Below are positions 1 to 8,628 of a stretch of DNA of 64,000 nt, in pieces. Positions within the stretch are counted from its first letter, which is position 1. Each line of letters starts with the position of its first letter. Source of the DNA: Nocardioides solisilvae (GTDB taxonomy: Bacteria; Actinomycetota; Actinomycetes; Propionibacteriales; Nocardioidaceae). The notes under the pieces are model-generated. The model saw only the letters and a program-made list of their open reading frames with translations. It was not told the origin of the DNA and did no database searches. The DNA is taken from the NCBI RefSeq assembly GCF_003194625.1, contig NZ_QHKX01000004.1, forward strand, positions 186,001-250,000. Direction: 5' to 3'. A program made the position numbers and the translations under genes.

Positions 1-1479
1 CCAGACGTAGATGGTCGGGGCCTGCATGAGCGCCGCCAGGCGCACCGAGGGACGCATGTAGTCGGAGAACTGCAGGAAGGTCCCGCCGAAGACGCGGGTG
101 CCCCCGTGCAGGGTGATCCCGTTCATGATGGCGCCCATGGCGTGCTCGCGGATCCCGAAGTGGAGCACCCGCCCGTAGGGGTTCCCGGTCCAGGTGCTGG
201 TGCTGTGCTCGACCGGGATGAACGACTCGGCGCCCTTGATCGTGGTGTTGTTGGACTCCGCGAGGTCGGCCGAGCCGCCCCAGAGCTCGGGGAGGACGTC
301 GGCGATCGCGTTGATCACCTCGCCGGACGCCTTGCGGGTCGCGACGCCCTTGGCGTCGGCCTCCCAGGTCGGGAGGCTGTCGGCCCACCCGTCGGGCAGC
401 GCCCGCGCCTTCACCCGGTGCAGCAGGGCCGCGCGCTCGGGGTTGGCCTCGGCCCACTCGGCGTACCGGGCGTCCCATGCCTCACCGGCGGCCTTGCCGC
501 GCTCGAGCGCCTGACGCGTGTGGGCGATCACCTCGTCGGGGACCTCGAAGGTCCTCGCCGGGTCGAAGCCCAGGATCTCCTTGGTCGCCGCGACCTCGTC
601 CGCGCCCAGCGCGGAGCCGTGCGAGGCGCCGGTGCCGCGGGCGTGGGGGGCGGGCCAGGCGATCTCGGTGCGCAGCCGGATGAACGAGGGGCGGTCGGTG
701 ACCGCGCGGGCGGCGGCCAGGGCGGCGTGCAGCGCCTCGACGTCCTCGGTGTAGGAGTCGGGGTCGCTCCGGTCGCCCGCCCAGTCGACGGTCTGGACGT
801 GCCAGCCGTAGGCCTCGTAGCGTGCGGCGACGTCCTCGGTGAAGGCGACGTCGGTGTCGTCCTCGATCGAGATCTGGTTGTCGTCCCAGATCAGGGTCAG
901 GTTGCCCAGCTGCTGGTGGCCGGCGATCGAGGACGCCTCGGCCGAGACGCCCTCCTGCAGGTCGCCGTCGGAGGCCAGGCAGTAGACGTGGTGGTCGAAG
1001 AGGGACTCGCCCGGGGCGGCGTCGGGGTCCAGCATCCCGCGCTGGCGGCGGGCGGCCATCGCCATGCCGACCGCGTTGGCGACCCCCTGGCCCAGGGGGC
1101 CGGTGGTGGTCTCGACGCCCGCGGTGTGCCCGAACTCGGGGTGGCCGGGGGTCTTGGAGCCCCAGGTGCGCAGCGCCTTGATGTCGTCGAGCTCGAGGCC
1201 GAAGCCGGCCAGGTAGAGCTGGATGTAGAGGGTGAGGCTGGTGTGCCCGCAGGAGAGGATGAAGCGGTCGCGGGCGATCCAGTCGGGGTCGGCCGGGTCG
1301 TGCCGCATCACCTTCTGGAAGAGCAGGTAGGCCACCGGGGCCAGGCTCATCGCGGTGCCCGGGTGTCCGTTGCCCACCTTCTGCACCGCGTCCATCGCGA
1401 GCACCCGGACCGTGTCCACGGCCCTCCGGTCGGTCTCGGTCCACTCCAGCGCGGAGGACCCCTTGGTCGGTGTGGTCAC
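1..1479 (-). CDS. tkt: transketolase (3' part beyond window)
   Basis: Thiamine-diphosphate transketolase of the non-oxidative pentose phosphate pathway, cytosolic. The visible 493 codons carry the N-terminal pyrophosphate-binding domain (GHPGTAMSLAP near residue 38, GPLGQGVANAVGMA, the GDLQEG...DDNQIS cofactor motif) and most of the pyrimidine-binding domain (GGSADLAESN, FGIREHAMG). The family is about 700 residues, so roughly 200 C-terminal residues lie left of base 1. The GTG at 1479 is chosen because GAAGGG sits six bases before it; an in-frame ATG at 1485 abuts that ribosome site and is less likely. It diverges from ctaB, as in mycobacteria. Confidence 0.97.
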   Translation of the reverse strand, partial: MTTPTKGSSALEWTETDRRAVDTVRVLAMDAVQKVGNGHPGTAMSLAPVAYLLFQKVMRHDPADPDWIARDRFILSCGHTSLTLYIQLYLAGFGLELDDIKALRTWGSKTPGHPEFGHTAGVETTTGPLGQGVANAVGMAMAARRQRGMLDPDAAPGESLFDHHVYCLASDGDLQEGVSAEASSIAGHQQLGNLTLIWDDNQISIEDDTDVAFTEDVAARYEAYGWHVQTVDWAGDRSDPDSYTEDVEALHAALAAARAVTDRPSFIRLRTEIAWPAPHARGTGASHGSALGADEVAATKEILGFDPARTFEVPDEVIAHTRQALERGKAAGEAWDARYAEWAEANPERAALLHRVKARALPDGWADSLPTWEADAKGVATRKASGEVINAIADVLPELWGGSADLAESNNTTIKGAESFIPVEHSTSTWTGNPYGRVLHFGIREHAMGAIMNGITLHGGTRVFGGTFLQFSDYMRPSVRLAALMQAPTIYVW

Positions 1480-1523
1480 GTGCATCCCTTCACGAGCTCG
1501 TTCTGCGTCGACAGCCGAGGACG

Positions 1524-1529
1524 AGCCTA
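1524..1529 (-). promoter_or_regulatory. -10 element for tkt
   Basis: TAGGCT on the minus strand. About 44 bases lie between it and the start, leaving a short leader that contains the GAAGGG ribosome site. It faces away from the ctaB -10. Confidence 0.5.
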
Positions 1530-1543
1530 CTCAGCGGGCGGGA

Positions 1544-1549
1544 TAGACT
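1544..1549 (+). promoter_or_regulatory. -10 element for ctaB
   Basis: TAGACT, 39 bases before the GTG of ctaB, giving a leader of about 30 bases. No convincing -35 is seen. Confidence 0.45.
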
Positions 1550-1588
1550 CGACGTCGCCCGTACCCCACTCCTCCGAGGTTCATCTCC

Positions 1589-2620
1589 GTGACGTACGTC
1601 GGCCACTCGGCCTCCGCCGAGCAGTCCGGACCCCCAGCGACCGACGGCGTCACCGCCGGCGGTGCTGCCGCCGACGGCTCCGGGGACCCCGCCGCCCGCC
1701 CGGACCCGGGTGCACCGGCGGAGACCGAGCAGGTGGGCTGGAAGGACGTCGTCGCGGCCTACGTCCAGCTGACCAAGCCCCGCGTCATCGAGCTGCTGCT
1801 GCTGACCACGGTGCCGGTGATGTTCTTCGCCGCCCGCGGGGTGCCGCCGCTCGGCCTGGTCCTGGCCACCGTCGTCGGCGGGGCTCTCAGCGCCGGCTCC
1901 GCGTCGACCTACAACTGCGTCTACGACCGCGACATCGACGAGCAGATGCGGCGCACGCGGCGACGGGCGCTGCCGCGGCACGTGGTGACGCCCCGGGCGG
2001 CGCTGGTCTTCGCCACCGTCCTGGCCGTGCTGTCCACCGTCGTGCTCGCCACGTGGGTCAACTGGCTCTCGGCCGGTCTCTCGCTGCTCGCCAACGCTTT
2101 CTACGTGTTCGTCTACACGATGGTGCTCAAGCGCCGGACCACCCAGAACATCGTGTGGGGCGGCATCGCCGGCTGCTTCCCGACGATGATCGGCTGGACG
2201 GCGGTGACGGGCGAGCTGGCGTGGGCCCCGGTGGTGCTCTTCATGGTCGTCTTCTTCTGGACCCCGCCGCACACCTGGGCCCTGGCGCTGCGCTACCGCG
2301 AGGACTACGCGCAGGTCGACGTCCCGATGCTCCCGGTGGTCAAGCCGGCCGCCGAGGTGGGCCGCCAGATCGTGCTCTACAGCTGGGTCATGGTCGCCAC
2401 CTCGCTGCTCCTGTGGCCCGTCGCCGGGACGGGCCCGGTCTACCCCGTGGTCGCCGTGGTCCTCGGCGCGGTCTTCCTGGTCGAGGCGCACCGCATGTGG
2501 GGCCGGGCCAAGGCGTCGGACCGGTTGGTGGACATCGCGCCGATGCGCCTGTTCCACAACTCGAACCTCTACCTGTCGCTGCTCTTCGTCGCGGTGGCGC
2601 TCGACCCGCTGCTCGGCTGA
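1589..2620 (+). CDS. ctaB: protoheme IX farnesyltransferase
   Basis: UbiA-superfamily prenyltransferase that converts heme B to heme O for aa3-type cytochrome oxidase; integral membrane protein. The 343 residues start with a variable polar tail of about 50 residues, then hydrophobic segments. The first Asp-rich motif [15 protein letters not shown] (N-x3-D-x3-D) and the second, [13 protein letters not shown], are both present. The start is GTG, with GAGG upstream at loose spacing. It converges with ctaA, which carries out the next step, only 12 bases away. Confidence 0.95.
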   Translation: MTYVGHSASAEQSGPPATDGVTAGGAAADGSGDPAARPDPGAPAETEQVGWKDVVAAYVQLTKPRVIELLLLTTVPVMFFAARGVPPLGLVLATVVGGALSAGSASTYNCVYDRDIDEQMRRTRRRALPRHVVTPRAALVFATVLAVLSTVVLATWVNWLSAGLSLLANAFYVFVYTMVLKRRTTQNIVWGGIAGCFPTMIGWTAVTGELAWAPVVLFMVVFFWTPPHTWALALRYREDYAQVDVPMLPVVKPAAEVGRQIVLYSWVMVATSLLLWPVAGTGPVYPVVAVVLGAVFLVEAHRMWGRAKASDRLVDIAPMRLFHNSNLYLSLLFVAVALDPLLG

Positions 2621-2632
2621 CGGGCGGGGGAG

Positions 2633-3556
2633 TCAGGCCCCCAGGCGGGTGGCCGGCTCCGACTGCGGGCCGGCGTCGGGGTCCGGCTCGGCCGCGCTGC
2701 GGTGCGGCAGCACCGCGAGGGTCACGCGGGCGAGGCCAGCGGCGAGGAGGCCGGCGCCCAGCATGTGCAGGGCGACCAGCGCGATCGGCAGGTCCAGCCA
2801 GTACTGCACCCAGCCCAGGACGCCCTGCGCGAGCTCGATCGCGAGGACCAGCCCGGTGACCAGTGTCAGCCACCGGTTGCCGTCCCGCCACGCGACGACC
2901 AGCAGCGCGACGGTCAGCGCGACCAGCACGTAGACCGACACGGCGTGCACCTGCGAGGCCGTGGCGGGGTCGAGGCCGTTGCGCCGGGCGTGGTCGTCGC
3001 CGGCGTGCGGCCCGGCGCCGGTGACGACGGTGCCGAGGTAGAGCACCACCCAGCCGGAGGCCAGCGTGGCGAGGGCGAGGATCCGCTGGCGGCGCGGGGC
3101 CGCGGGGCGGTCGGGGCTGCGCAGCTCGTCGAGCAGCGCGACGCAGACCATGATGATGAGCATCGACAGCAGGAAGTGCCCGGAGACGACCCAGGGGTTG
3201 AGGTCGGTGAGCACCGTGATCCCGCCGAGCACCGCCTGCAGCGGGATCGACAGGCCGACGACGAAGGCGAGCCGGGTCGCCCGGCGCTGCCCGGCGCCCA
3301 GGGCGGCCAGGAAGGTCAGCACGGCCACGGCGGCCAGGACGAAGGTGAGCAGCCGGTTGCCGAACTCGATCGCCCCGTGCATGCCGAGCTCGCCGTGGGC
3401 CACGTAGGACTCGTCGGTGCAGCGCGGCCAGGTGGGGCAGCCGAGCCCCGAGCCGGTCAGCCGGACGGCGGCGCCGGTGACGACGATGCCGATGTTGGCC
3501 AGCAGGTTGGCGATCGCCAGGGGCCACAGCCACCGCGCGAGACGGCCGAGGGTCAT
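2633..3556 (-). CDS. ctaA: heme A synthase (COX15/CtaA)
   Basis: Membrane heme A synthase that oxidises the C8 methyl of heme O. The 307 residues form about eight hydrophobic segments. Histidines that fit heme ligands occur in HGAIEFGNR, VSGHFLLS, SQVHAVSVY and VALHMLGAG, and a Cys pair (LGCPTWPRC) lies in the first external loop as in Bacillus-type enzymes. The start is four bases after the ABC permease stop on the same strand, so it is probably last in an operon with the ABC genes. With ctaB and SURF1 (24.3 kb) it serves oxidase maturation. Confidence 0.93.
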   Translation of the reverse strand: MTLGRLARWLWPLAIANLLANIGIVVTGAAVRLTGSGLGCPTWPRCTDESYVAHGELGMHGAIEFGNRLLTFVLAAVAVLTFLAALGAGQRRATRLAFVVGLSIPLQAVLGGITVLTDLNPWVVSGHFLLSMLIIMVCVALLDELRSPDRPAAPRRQRILALATLASGWVVLYLGTVVTGAGPHAGDDHARRNGLDPATASQVHAVSVYVLVALTVALLVVAWRDGNRWLTLVTGLVLAIELAQGVLGWVQYWLDLPIALVALHMLGAGLLAAGLARVTLAVLPHRSAAEPDPDAGPQSEPATRLGA

Positions 3557-3560
3557 CTGC

Positions 3561-4331
3561 TCACTCCCACTTGAAGGTGCGTGCGGTGGTGACGGCGCCG
3601 ACGGCCGTCCAGGCCACCAGGACCAGCATGGCGGAGGCGTCCACGCGGCCGTCGAGGAGGGCGGCGCGGACGCCCTCGCCCAGCGCCCCGGAGGGGAGCC
3701 AGGCGGCCGCGGTGCCGAAGCCGCCGTACGTGGAGGCGGGCAGCAGCACGGCCCCGCCCGTCATCAGGAGGAGGTAGACGAGGTTGGCCACCGCCAGCGT
3801 CGCCTCGGCCCGCAGGGTGCCCGCGACCACGAGCCCCAGGGCGGTGAAGGCGGCCGAGCCCAGCAGCAGGCAGAGCAGCGCGGCCCACCAGCGCGAGGTG
3901 TCGGGCTCCCAGCCGGCCGTCAGCGCCACGCCGGTCAGCACCACGAGCTGCACGGCCTGGACCAGCAGGACCGCACCGACCTTGCCCAGGAGGAGGCCGT
4001 GCCGCGGCAGCGGGGAGGCGCCCAGCCGCTTGATCAGGCCGTAGCGCCGCTCGAAGCCGGTGGCGATCGCGACCGAGGTGAAGGACGTCGACATCACCGC
4101 GAGGGCCAGCACGCCCGGCGCGAGGACGTCGATGACGGGGCGGTCGAAGCCGAGGTCGAACCGGTCCGCGGCCCGGACACCGCCGACCAGGACGAGGACG
4201 GGGACCACGAGGGCGAGCAGGAGCTGCTCGCCGTTGCGCAGCATGAGGCGGGACTCCATGCGGGCCTGGGCGACCACCTGGCGCCAGAGCGGCGCGGCGC
4301 CCGGCGACGGGCGCAGGTCGAGGGCGTTCAT
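3561..4331 (-). CDS. ABC-2 type transporter permease
   Basis: Permease subunit of an ABC exporter, 256 residues with about six membrane segments (for example AVSVYVL-like stretches at the C-terminus, LLLALVVPVLVLVGG near residue 35). The ATG at 4331 is preferred because it overlaps the ATPase stop as ATGA; an upstream in-frame start would lie inside the ATPase gene. The ATPase-permease-ctaA order matches the known actinobacterial neighbourhood between heme-A genes and the suf operon. The substrate is unknown; a link to oxidase or heme handling is inference from context. Confidence 0.85.
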   Translation of the reverse strand: MNALDLRPSPGAAPLWRQVVAQARMESRLMLRNGEQLLLALVVPVLVLVGGVRAADRFDLGFDRPVIDVLAPGVLALAVMSTSFTSVAIATGFERRYGLIKRLGASPLPRHGLLLGKVGAVLLVQAVQLVVLTGVALTAGWEPDTSRWWAALLCLLLGSAAFTALGLVVAGTLRAEATLAVANLVYLLLMTGGAVLLPASTYGGFGTAAAWLPSGALGEGVRAALLDGRVDASAMLVLVAWTAVGAVTTARTFKWE

Positions 4332-5266
4332 CCGCCCAGCCCGTGGCCGGTGAGCTCGAGGAAGACGTCCTCGAGGGTGCGACGCCCGAGCGCCAGCGAC
4401 TCCGGCAGCACCCCGTGGGCCTCGCACCAGCGCGAGACCACGCCGAGGGTCGAGGAGTCGGCGGTCCCGGAGACGAGCATGCTCACGGCGTCCAGCTGCC
4501 GCACCTCGGTGGCGGGGCCCAGCTCGGCCTGGAGGGACTCGGGGGCGCCGTCGGGGAACGGGCGCGTCACCACGAGCCGGATCGTGGTGCGGCCGCCGCC
4601 CCGGGTGAGCTCCAGCGGGCTGCCGGAGGTCAGCAGCCGGCCCCGGTCGACGATGTGCACCTGGTCGGCGAGCCGCTCCGCCTCCTCCATGTAGTGGGTG
4701 GTGAGCACGACGGTGACCCCCTGGGAGCGCAGCTCGTCGAGCAGCTCCCAGGTGCTCCGGCGCGCCTGCGGGTCCATCCCGGCGGTGGGCTCGTCGACGA
4801 AGACGAGCTCGGGCCGGCCGACGAACGCCATGGCGAGGCCGAGCCGCTGCTGCTGGCCGCCCGAGAGCCTGCGGTACGGGGTCCGGCCGCAGTCGCCGAG
4901 CCCGACGCGCTCGGCCAGGGCGTCGACGTCGAGGGGGTCGGCGTGCAGGGTCGCGACGTGCCGCAGCATCTCCATCGCGCGGACGCCCGACCAGGCACCC
5001 CCCGCCTGCAGCATCACGCCGATCCGGGGCAGCAGCTCCCGCCGTTCGCGGACCGGGTCCAGGCCGAGGACCCGCACCCGCCCCGCCTGCGGGCGGCGGT
5101 AGCCCTCGCAGGTCTCGAGGGTGGTCGTCTTGCCTGCTCCGTTGGGTCCGAGGACCGCCGTGACCGAGCCGCGCTCGACCCGCAGGGAGAGACCGTCGAC
5201 CGCGACCTTGTCGCCGTACCTCATGACCAGTCCGTCGACCTCGACGGCGGGGGAGGAGGTGGGCAC
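4328..5266 (-). CDS. ABC transporter ATP-binding protein
   Basis: ATPase subunit paired with the ABC-2 permease. Walker A GPNGAGKTTT, signature LSGGQQQRLGLA, Walker B ELVFVDEPTAGMDP and the switch His in TTHYMEE are all present. The C-terminal part resembles the accessory domain of DrrA/CcmA-type exporters. The GTG at 5266 is chosen because TAGACT lies exactly six bases before it, which fits leaderless transcription; a GTG at 5272 would directly abut that box. Translationally coupled to the permease by ATGA. Confidence 0.9.
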   Translation of the reverse strand: MPTSSPAVEVDGLVMRYGDKVAVDGLSLRVERGSVTAVLGPNGAGKTTTLETCEGYRRPQAGRVRVLGLDPVRERRELLPRIGVMLQAGGAWSGVRAMEMLRHVATLHADPLDVDALAERVGLGDCGRTPYRRLSGGQQQRLGLAMAFVGRPELVFVDEPTAGMDPQARRSTWELLDELRSQGVTVVLTTHYMEEAERLADQVHIVDRGRLLTSGSPLELTRGGGRTTIRLVVTRPFPDGAPESLQAELGPATEVRQLDAVSMLVSGTADSSTLGVVSRWCEAHGVLPESLALGRRTLEDVFLELTGHGLGG

Positions 5267-5272
5267 CCGCAC

Positions 5273-5278
5273 AGTCTA
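5273..5278 (-). promoter_or_regulatory. leaderless -10 for ABC ATPase
   Basis: TAGACT, six bases, then GTG at 5266; no ribosome site. Confidence 0.6.
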
Positions 5279-5309
5279 GGAACCGTCCGCGCGCCCGGTG
5301 ACCCGCGGG

Positions 5310-5957
5310 TCACCGGCGCAGCAGCTCGGCGAGCACCTCGGGCTCGTCGCTGATGATGCCGGTGACCCCGCGCGCCTGCATCGTGTCGAGCGACGCGAGG
5401 TCGTTGACCGGCCAGGTCATCACCACCTCGGTGCGGGCCGCGAGGCGCGTGACCGTGGCCGGGTCCAGCAGGTCGCGGTGGACCGACACGCCGTGCACGG
5501 CCGGGCCGTCCTCCAGGCGGCGGTGCAGGAGTGCGAGCTCGGCGCGGTTGCGCGCCGACAGCACGGGCCGCACCCACGGCAGCGTCGCCGCAGCCGCCAC
5601 CGACGGCCAGTGCCGTCCGCAGGCCAGCACCGGAGACCCGGGAGCGACCTCGTGGAGCAGCCGCGCCACGGCCACGCCGGCCCCGGTGCGGCGACCCTTG
5701 AGGTCCAGCATGAACGTGGTGCCGTGGCGTCCCGCGTCCAGGAGCTCGGCGAGGCCCAGGCGGGGTGCCCGGGCCGAGGCCAGCTCCCACCGGTCCCACA
5801 GGAAGGGCAGCGGTCCCGCGGTCTTGAGGTGCCTGACCTCCAGCCGCCCGCGGTGGTGGTGCACGTCGCACTCGACCACGTCGACGCCGAGCTCGTGGGC
5901 GGCGCGGAGACCGGCCAGCGAGTTGCCTGCCCGGTGTGCCACCGCCAGCGGCCTCAT
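5310..5957 (-). CDS. glycerophosphodiester phosphodiesterase-like protein
   Basis: GDPD-fold (TIM barrel) protein of 215 residues; the family hydrolyses deacylated phospholipids to glycerol-3-phosphate. The N-terminal HRAGN, the ECDVH pair and MLDLKG follow the GDPD pattern, and the end shows PVNDLASL and GIISDEP. However, the usual PENT motif after the first HRG is replaced by GNSL, removing a metal-binding Glu, and the following HD is HL. Catalysis may therefore be altered or absent. ATG overlaps the PAP2-gene stop as ATGA, so the two are co-translated. Confidence 0.78.
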   Translation of the reverse strand: MRPLAVAHRAGNSLAGLRAAHELGVDVVECDVHHHRGRLEVRHLKTAGPLPFLWDRWELASARAPRLGLAELLDAGRHGTTFMLDLKGRRTGAGVAVARLLHEVAPGSPVLACGRHWPSVAAAATLPWVRPVLSARNRAELALLHRRLEDGPAVHGVSVHRDLLDPATVTRLAARTEVVMTWPVNDLASLDTMQARGVTGIISDEPEVLAELLRR

Positions 5958-6688
5958 GCGAGCACCTCCGGGGGGTGGGCGACCGCGGCCCGTCGTCGGC
6001 GGCGACGGTCGAGCCGCAGGGCCACGGCGTGCCCGACGAGGGACAGGGCGACCCCGGCGACGACGTCGAGGACGAAGTGGTTGGCGGTGGCGACGACCGC
6101 GAAGCCCATCAGCACCGGCATGGCGAAGCCGACCACCCGCAGCCACAGCGCCGAGGCCGCGGTGACGATGGCGATCCCCACCAGCAGGTCCCAGCCCGAG
6201 TGCAGGCTCGGCATCGCGGCGTACTGGTTGGTGAAGGCGGGCGGCTGCAGGACCCGGTAGGACCGGGACTCCTCGGTGACGGTGTCGACCATCCCCAGGT
6301 CGAGCAGACGCGGGGGAGCGACCGGGTGCAGCGCGAAGACCACCATCCCCACGGCGCCGGAGACCAGCATCCCGTCGCGCAGGCGGAGGAAGACGTGCCG
6401 GTGCTCGACGGCGAGCCAGACCATGGTCGCGGCGATGACCGGCCAGTGGCCCCAGATGTAGATCCAGTTGGCGACGGTCCGCAGCGAGTCCGAGGGGGCG
6501 AGGAGGTCCTGCAGCGCGCCCTCGACGTGCAGCCCCAGCGCGCGCTCGAGGGCGACGAGGTCGTGGGCGTTCGCCCTGGCCGCCTCGGCCGAGCCCTCGG
6601 TGAGGCCCCGGACCGAGAAGTAGACGAGGACGCCGAGGGTCACCCAGCCGGCCTGCCGGGCCACCCAGAGCATCGAGGAGCGCGTCAC
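5954..6688 (-). CDS. PAP2-superfamily membrane phosphatase/transferase
   Basis: Integral membrane protein of the PAP2/inositol-phosphotransferase-like type. About six hydrophobic segments, with the catalytic motifs PSLHSGW and the distal HFVLD (H-x3-D). The family acts on phospholipid or isoprenoid phosphates at the membrane. The start is uncertain: GTG 6688 is used, but the frame is open to GTG 6784 and none has a good ribosome site. Coupled to the GDPD-like gene, suggesting joint lipid-headgroup work (inference). Confidence 0.75.
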   Translation of the reverse strand: MTRSSMLWVARQAGWVTLGVLVYFSVRGLTEGSAEAARANAHDLVALERALGLHVEGALQDLLAPSDSLRTVANWIYIWGHWPVIAATMVWLAVEHRHVFLRLRDGMLVSGAVGMVVFALHPVAPPRLLDLGMVDTVTEESRSYRVLQPPAFTNQYAAMPSLHSGWDLLVGIAIVTAASALWLRVVGFAMPVLMGFAVVATANHFVLDVVAGVALSLVGHAVALRLDRRRRRRAAVAHPPEVLA

Positions 6689-6827
6689 GGGCCGTTCCGC
6701 CCGCACGGTGCCGTCAGGTGCTCGGCCATGCTCGTCTCCCCGCTGCCTCCTGCCATGGTGGAGGAAGCGGCGGCCGAGGGCCACCCCGGACGACCCTGAG
6801 GTCTCCCCGGTCCGGGCCCGGGGCGGC

Positions 6828-7739
6828 TCAGGCCAGCGCGGCGCGGTGCTCGCGTCGGGTGCGGAACAGGCTGGAGCCGCCGAGCAGCAGCGCGGGCAGC
6901 CACGCCACGGCGGCCTTCATCGCCACGGCCGCCGCTGCCGCGAGCAGCGGGATCCCGAGGGCGACGAGGGCCACGACGAGGGCGGCGTCCCGCGGGCTGG
7001 CGCCGTGCGGACCGGGCAGGGCCCCGGCCACCTGGCTGGCGCCGAAGGCCCCCAGGACGGTGAGCGGGTCCAGGACGTGCCCCGTCGCGGCGAGCGTGCC
7101 CAGCAGCAGGGCGGCGATGGAGAGCTGGTAGCCGGCCGACAGGGCCAGGCCCTGTACCAGTCGCCGGGGGGCCGGCAGCGCGGGGCGCCCGGGCAGCCAG
7201 TCGGGGCGGAGCCGCCGCACGACCAGCAGGCCCAGCAGCGCCGCGGCACCGAGACCGGCGGCGGGGATCAGCAGGTCGAGGGGCAGCGTGGTGCCGGCGA
7301 AACCCACGAAGAGTGCGAGGCCGAGGGCGCCGACCATGCGGTCCGCCGTGACGCTGACCACCGCGGCGCTCCGGTCGAGGCCGCTGCCGGTGAGGCGTTT
7401 GAGGCGCCACAGGTCCGCGCCGACGTGCCCCGGGGTGAGCAGGCCGACCAGCTCGGACTCGGCGTAGGCCCGCAGGTGCCACCAGCGCCCGAGGCGCGCG
7501 TCGGTGAGGGCGTGCCAGCGCAGCGGGCAGAGCACGTACTTGCCGACCACCCACGGGACGAGGCCGACCAGGACGGGCCAGAGGGCGACACGAGGGAGCG
7601 AGGGGAGCGTGAGCAGCGGCACCGTCACGGCGGCGACGACGCCGAGGACCAGCGCGGTCCGGCTGTGGGCGGCGCGGCGCAGCGAGTCACGGGCAGGCAG
7701 CCGGGGGCGCCGGCGGGGGCGCAGCGGCACGGGGGGCAC
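6828..7739 (-). CDS. flippase-like (LPG synthase TM / UPF0104) membrane protein
   Basis: Polytopic protein of about 303 residues belonging to the lysylphosphatidylglycerol-synthase-TM/flippase-like superfamily: an Arg-rich start, then eight or so hydrophobic helices, with the family-typical region ESELVGLLTPGHVGAD and ALPGPHGASPRDAAL. Members move or modify lipid-linked molecules; the substrate is unknown. GTG 7739 is preferred to TTG 7757 because GGAGG lies upstream of it, though at a wide spacing of 11. Same strand as the PAP2 and GDPD genes, 139 bases before them. Confidence 0.72.
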   Translation of the reverse strand: MPPVPLRPRRRPRLPARDSLRRAAHSRTALVLGVVAAVTVPLLTLPSLPRVALWPVLVGLVPWVVGKYVLCPLRWHALTDARLGRWWHLRAYAESELVGLLTPGHVGADLWRLKRLTGSGLDRSAAVVSVTADRMVGALGLALFVGFAGTTLPLDLLIPAAGLGAAALLGLLVVRRLRPDWLPGRPALPAPRRLVQGLALSAGYQLSIAALLLGTLAATGHVLDPLTVLGAFGASQVAGALPGPHGASPRDAALVVALVALGIPLLAAAAAVAMKAAVAWLPALLLGGSSLFRTRREHRAALA

Positions 7740-7903
7740 GGGTGGACGTTCCTCCAAGGGCGCGGGGCGGGCGCGGGCGGCGGCCGTCGCCGTCGACGGC
7801 CGGGCGTTGCGCCTGGGTCAACAAGAGTGCCACGCGCGTGTGCCTCATCACGAATCGGAGCGCGGCAACGGCGTGGTGGCCGTCACTTAGGGTGACCTTC
7901 ATT

Positions 7904-7939
7904 GAAAGCGGTCGTGCATTAAAGTAACAATTGCGTTGT
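7904..7939 (+). promoter_or_regulatory. suf operon promoter and candidate SufR operator
   Basis: The 200 bases between the flippase-like gene and sufR are relatively AT-rich. TTGAAA begins at about 7904 and AACAAT lies about 18 bases further on, a plausible -35/-10 pair. A perfect inverted repeat ACAA-N5-TTGT (7927-7939) overlaps the -10 and the GTG start of sufR, an autorepressor position. A separate 10-base palindrome CACGCGCGTG is at 7831-7840. Confidence 0.45.
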
Positions 7940-8624
7940 GGAATTCGCCCCCGCTCCTGCCCCCGCGCCTGCCGGCGTGGCGGACGCCCCCACCCGGGGG
8001 CGCGTGGCGAGGTCGATCCTGGAGAACGGCCCGTCCACGGCGGCAGCGCTCGCCGACCGGCTCGGGCTCACGGCGGCCGCCGTGCGGCGCCACCTCGACC
8101 ACCTGGTCGCGGAGGGTGTCGTGGAGTCCAGGCTGCCGAGGTCGGCCGACCGGCGCGGGCGGGGAAGACCTGCGCGCGTCTTCGTGTTGACCCCGGGTGG
8201 CCGCGACCAGTTCGACCAGCAGTACGACGACCTCGCCGCCCAGGCGCTCCGCTACCTCGCGGAGACCGGGGGGGACGAGGCGGTCCTCGACTTCGCCCGT
8301 CGTCGCGCCGCCTTCATCGGGCGGGACTACGAGGCGGTGGTCACCGCCGAGCCCGACCTGAGCCCGGCGGAGGCGCTCGCCCGGGTCTTCTCGGCCGAGG
8401 GGTACGCCGCCAACGTGCGGGAGCTGCCGGTGGCCGGGGCGGTCGACCAGCTCTGCCAGCAGCACTGCCCGGTGGCCCACGTGGCCCACGAGTTCCCCCA
8501 GCTGTGCGAGGCCGAGACCGAGGCGATCAGCCAGGTCCTCGGCACCCACGTCCAGAGGCTTGCCACCATCGCGCACGGCGACGGTGTCTGCACGACCTGC
8601 ATCCCGAAGAGCAAGGAAGGCTGA
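7938..8624 (+). CDS. sufR: SufR-type Fe-S cluster repressor
   Basis: Winged-helix regulator of 228 residues, first gene of the suf operon. An N-terminal HTH (residues 20-75, [21 protein letters not shown]) is followed by a cluster-binding C-terminus with C173-x3-C177, C190, and a further pair C218/C221. The PVAHVAHEF stretch is typical of SufR. By family knowledge the holo-form represses suf and apo-SufR releases it when clusters are scarce. The GTG at 7938 sits inside the candidate operator, and the stop is four bases before sufB. Confidence 0.93.
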   Translation: MEFAPAPAPAPAGVADAPTRGRVARSILENGPSTAAALADRLGLTAAAVRRHLDHLVAEGVVESRLPRSADRRGRGRPARVFVLTPGGRDQFDQQYDDLAAQALRYLAETGGDEAVLDFARRRAAFIGRDYEAVVTAEPDLSPAEALARVFSAEGYAANVRELPVAGAVDQLCQQHCPVAHVAHEFPQLCEAETEAISQVLGTHVQRLATIAHGDGVCTTCIPKSKEG

Positions 8625-8628
8625 ATCA

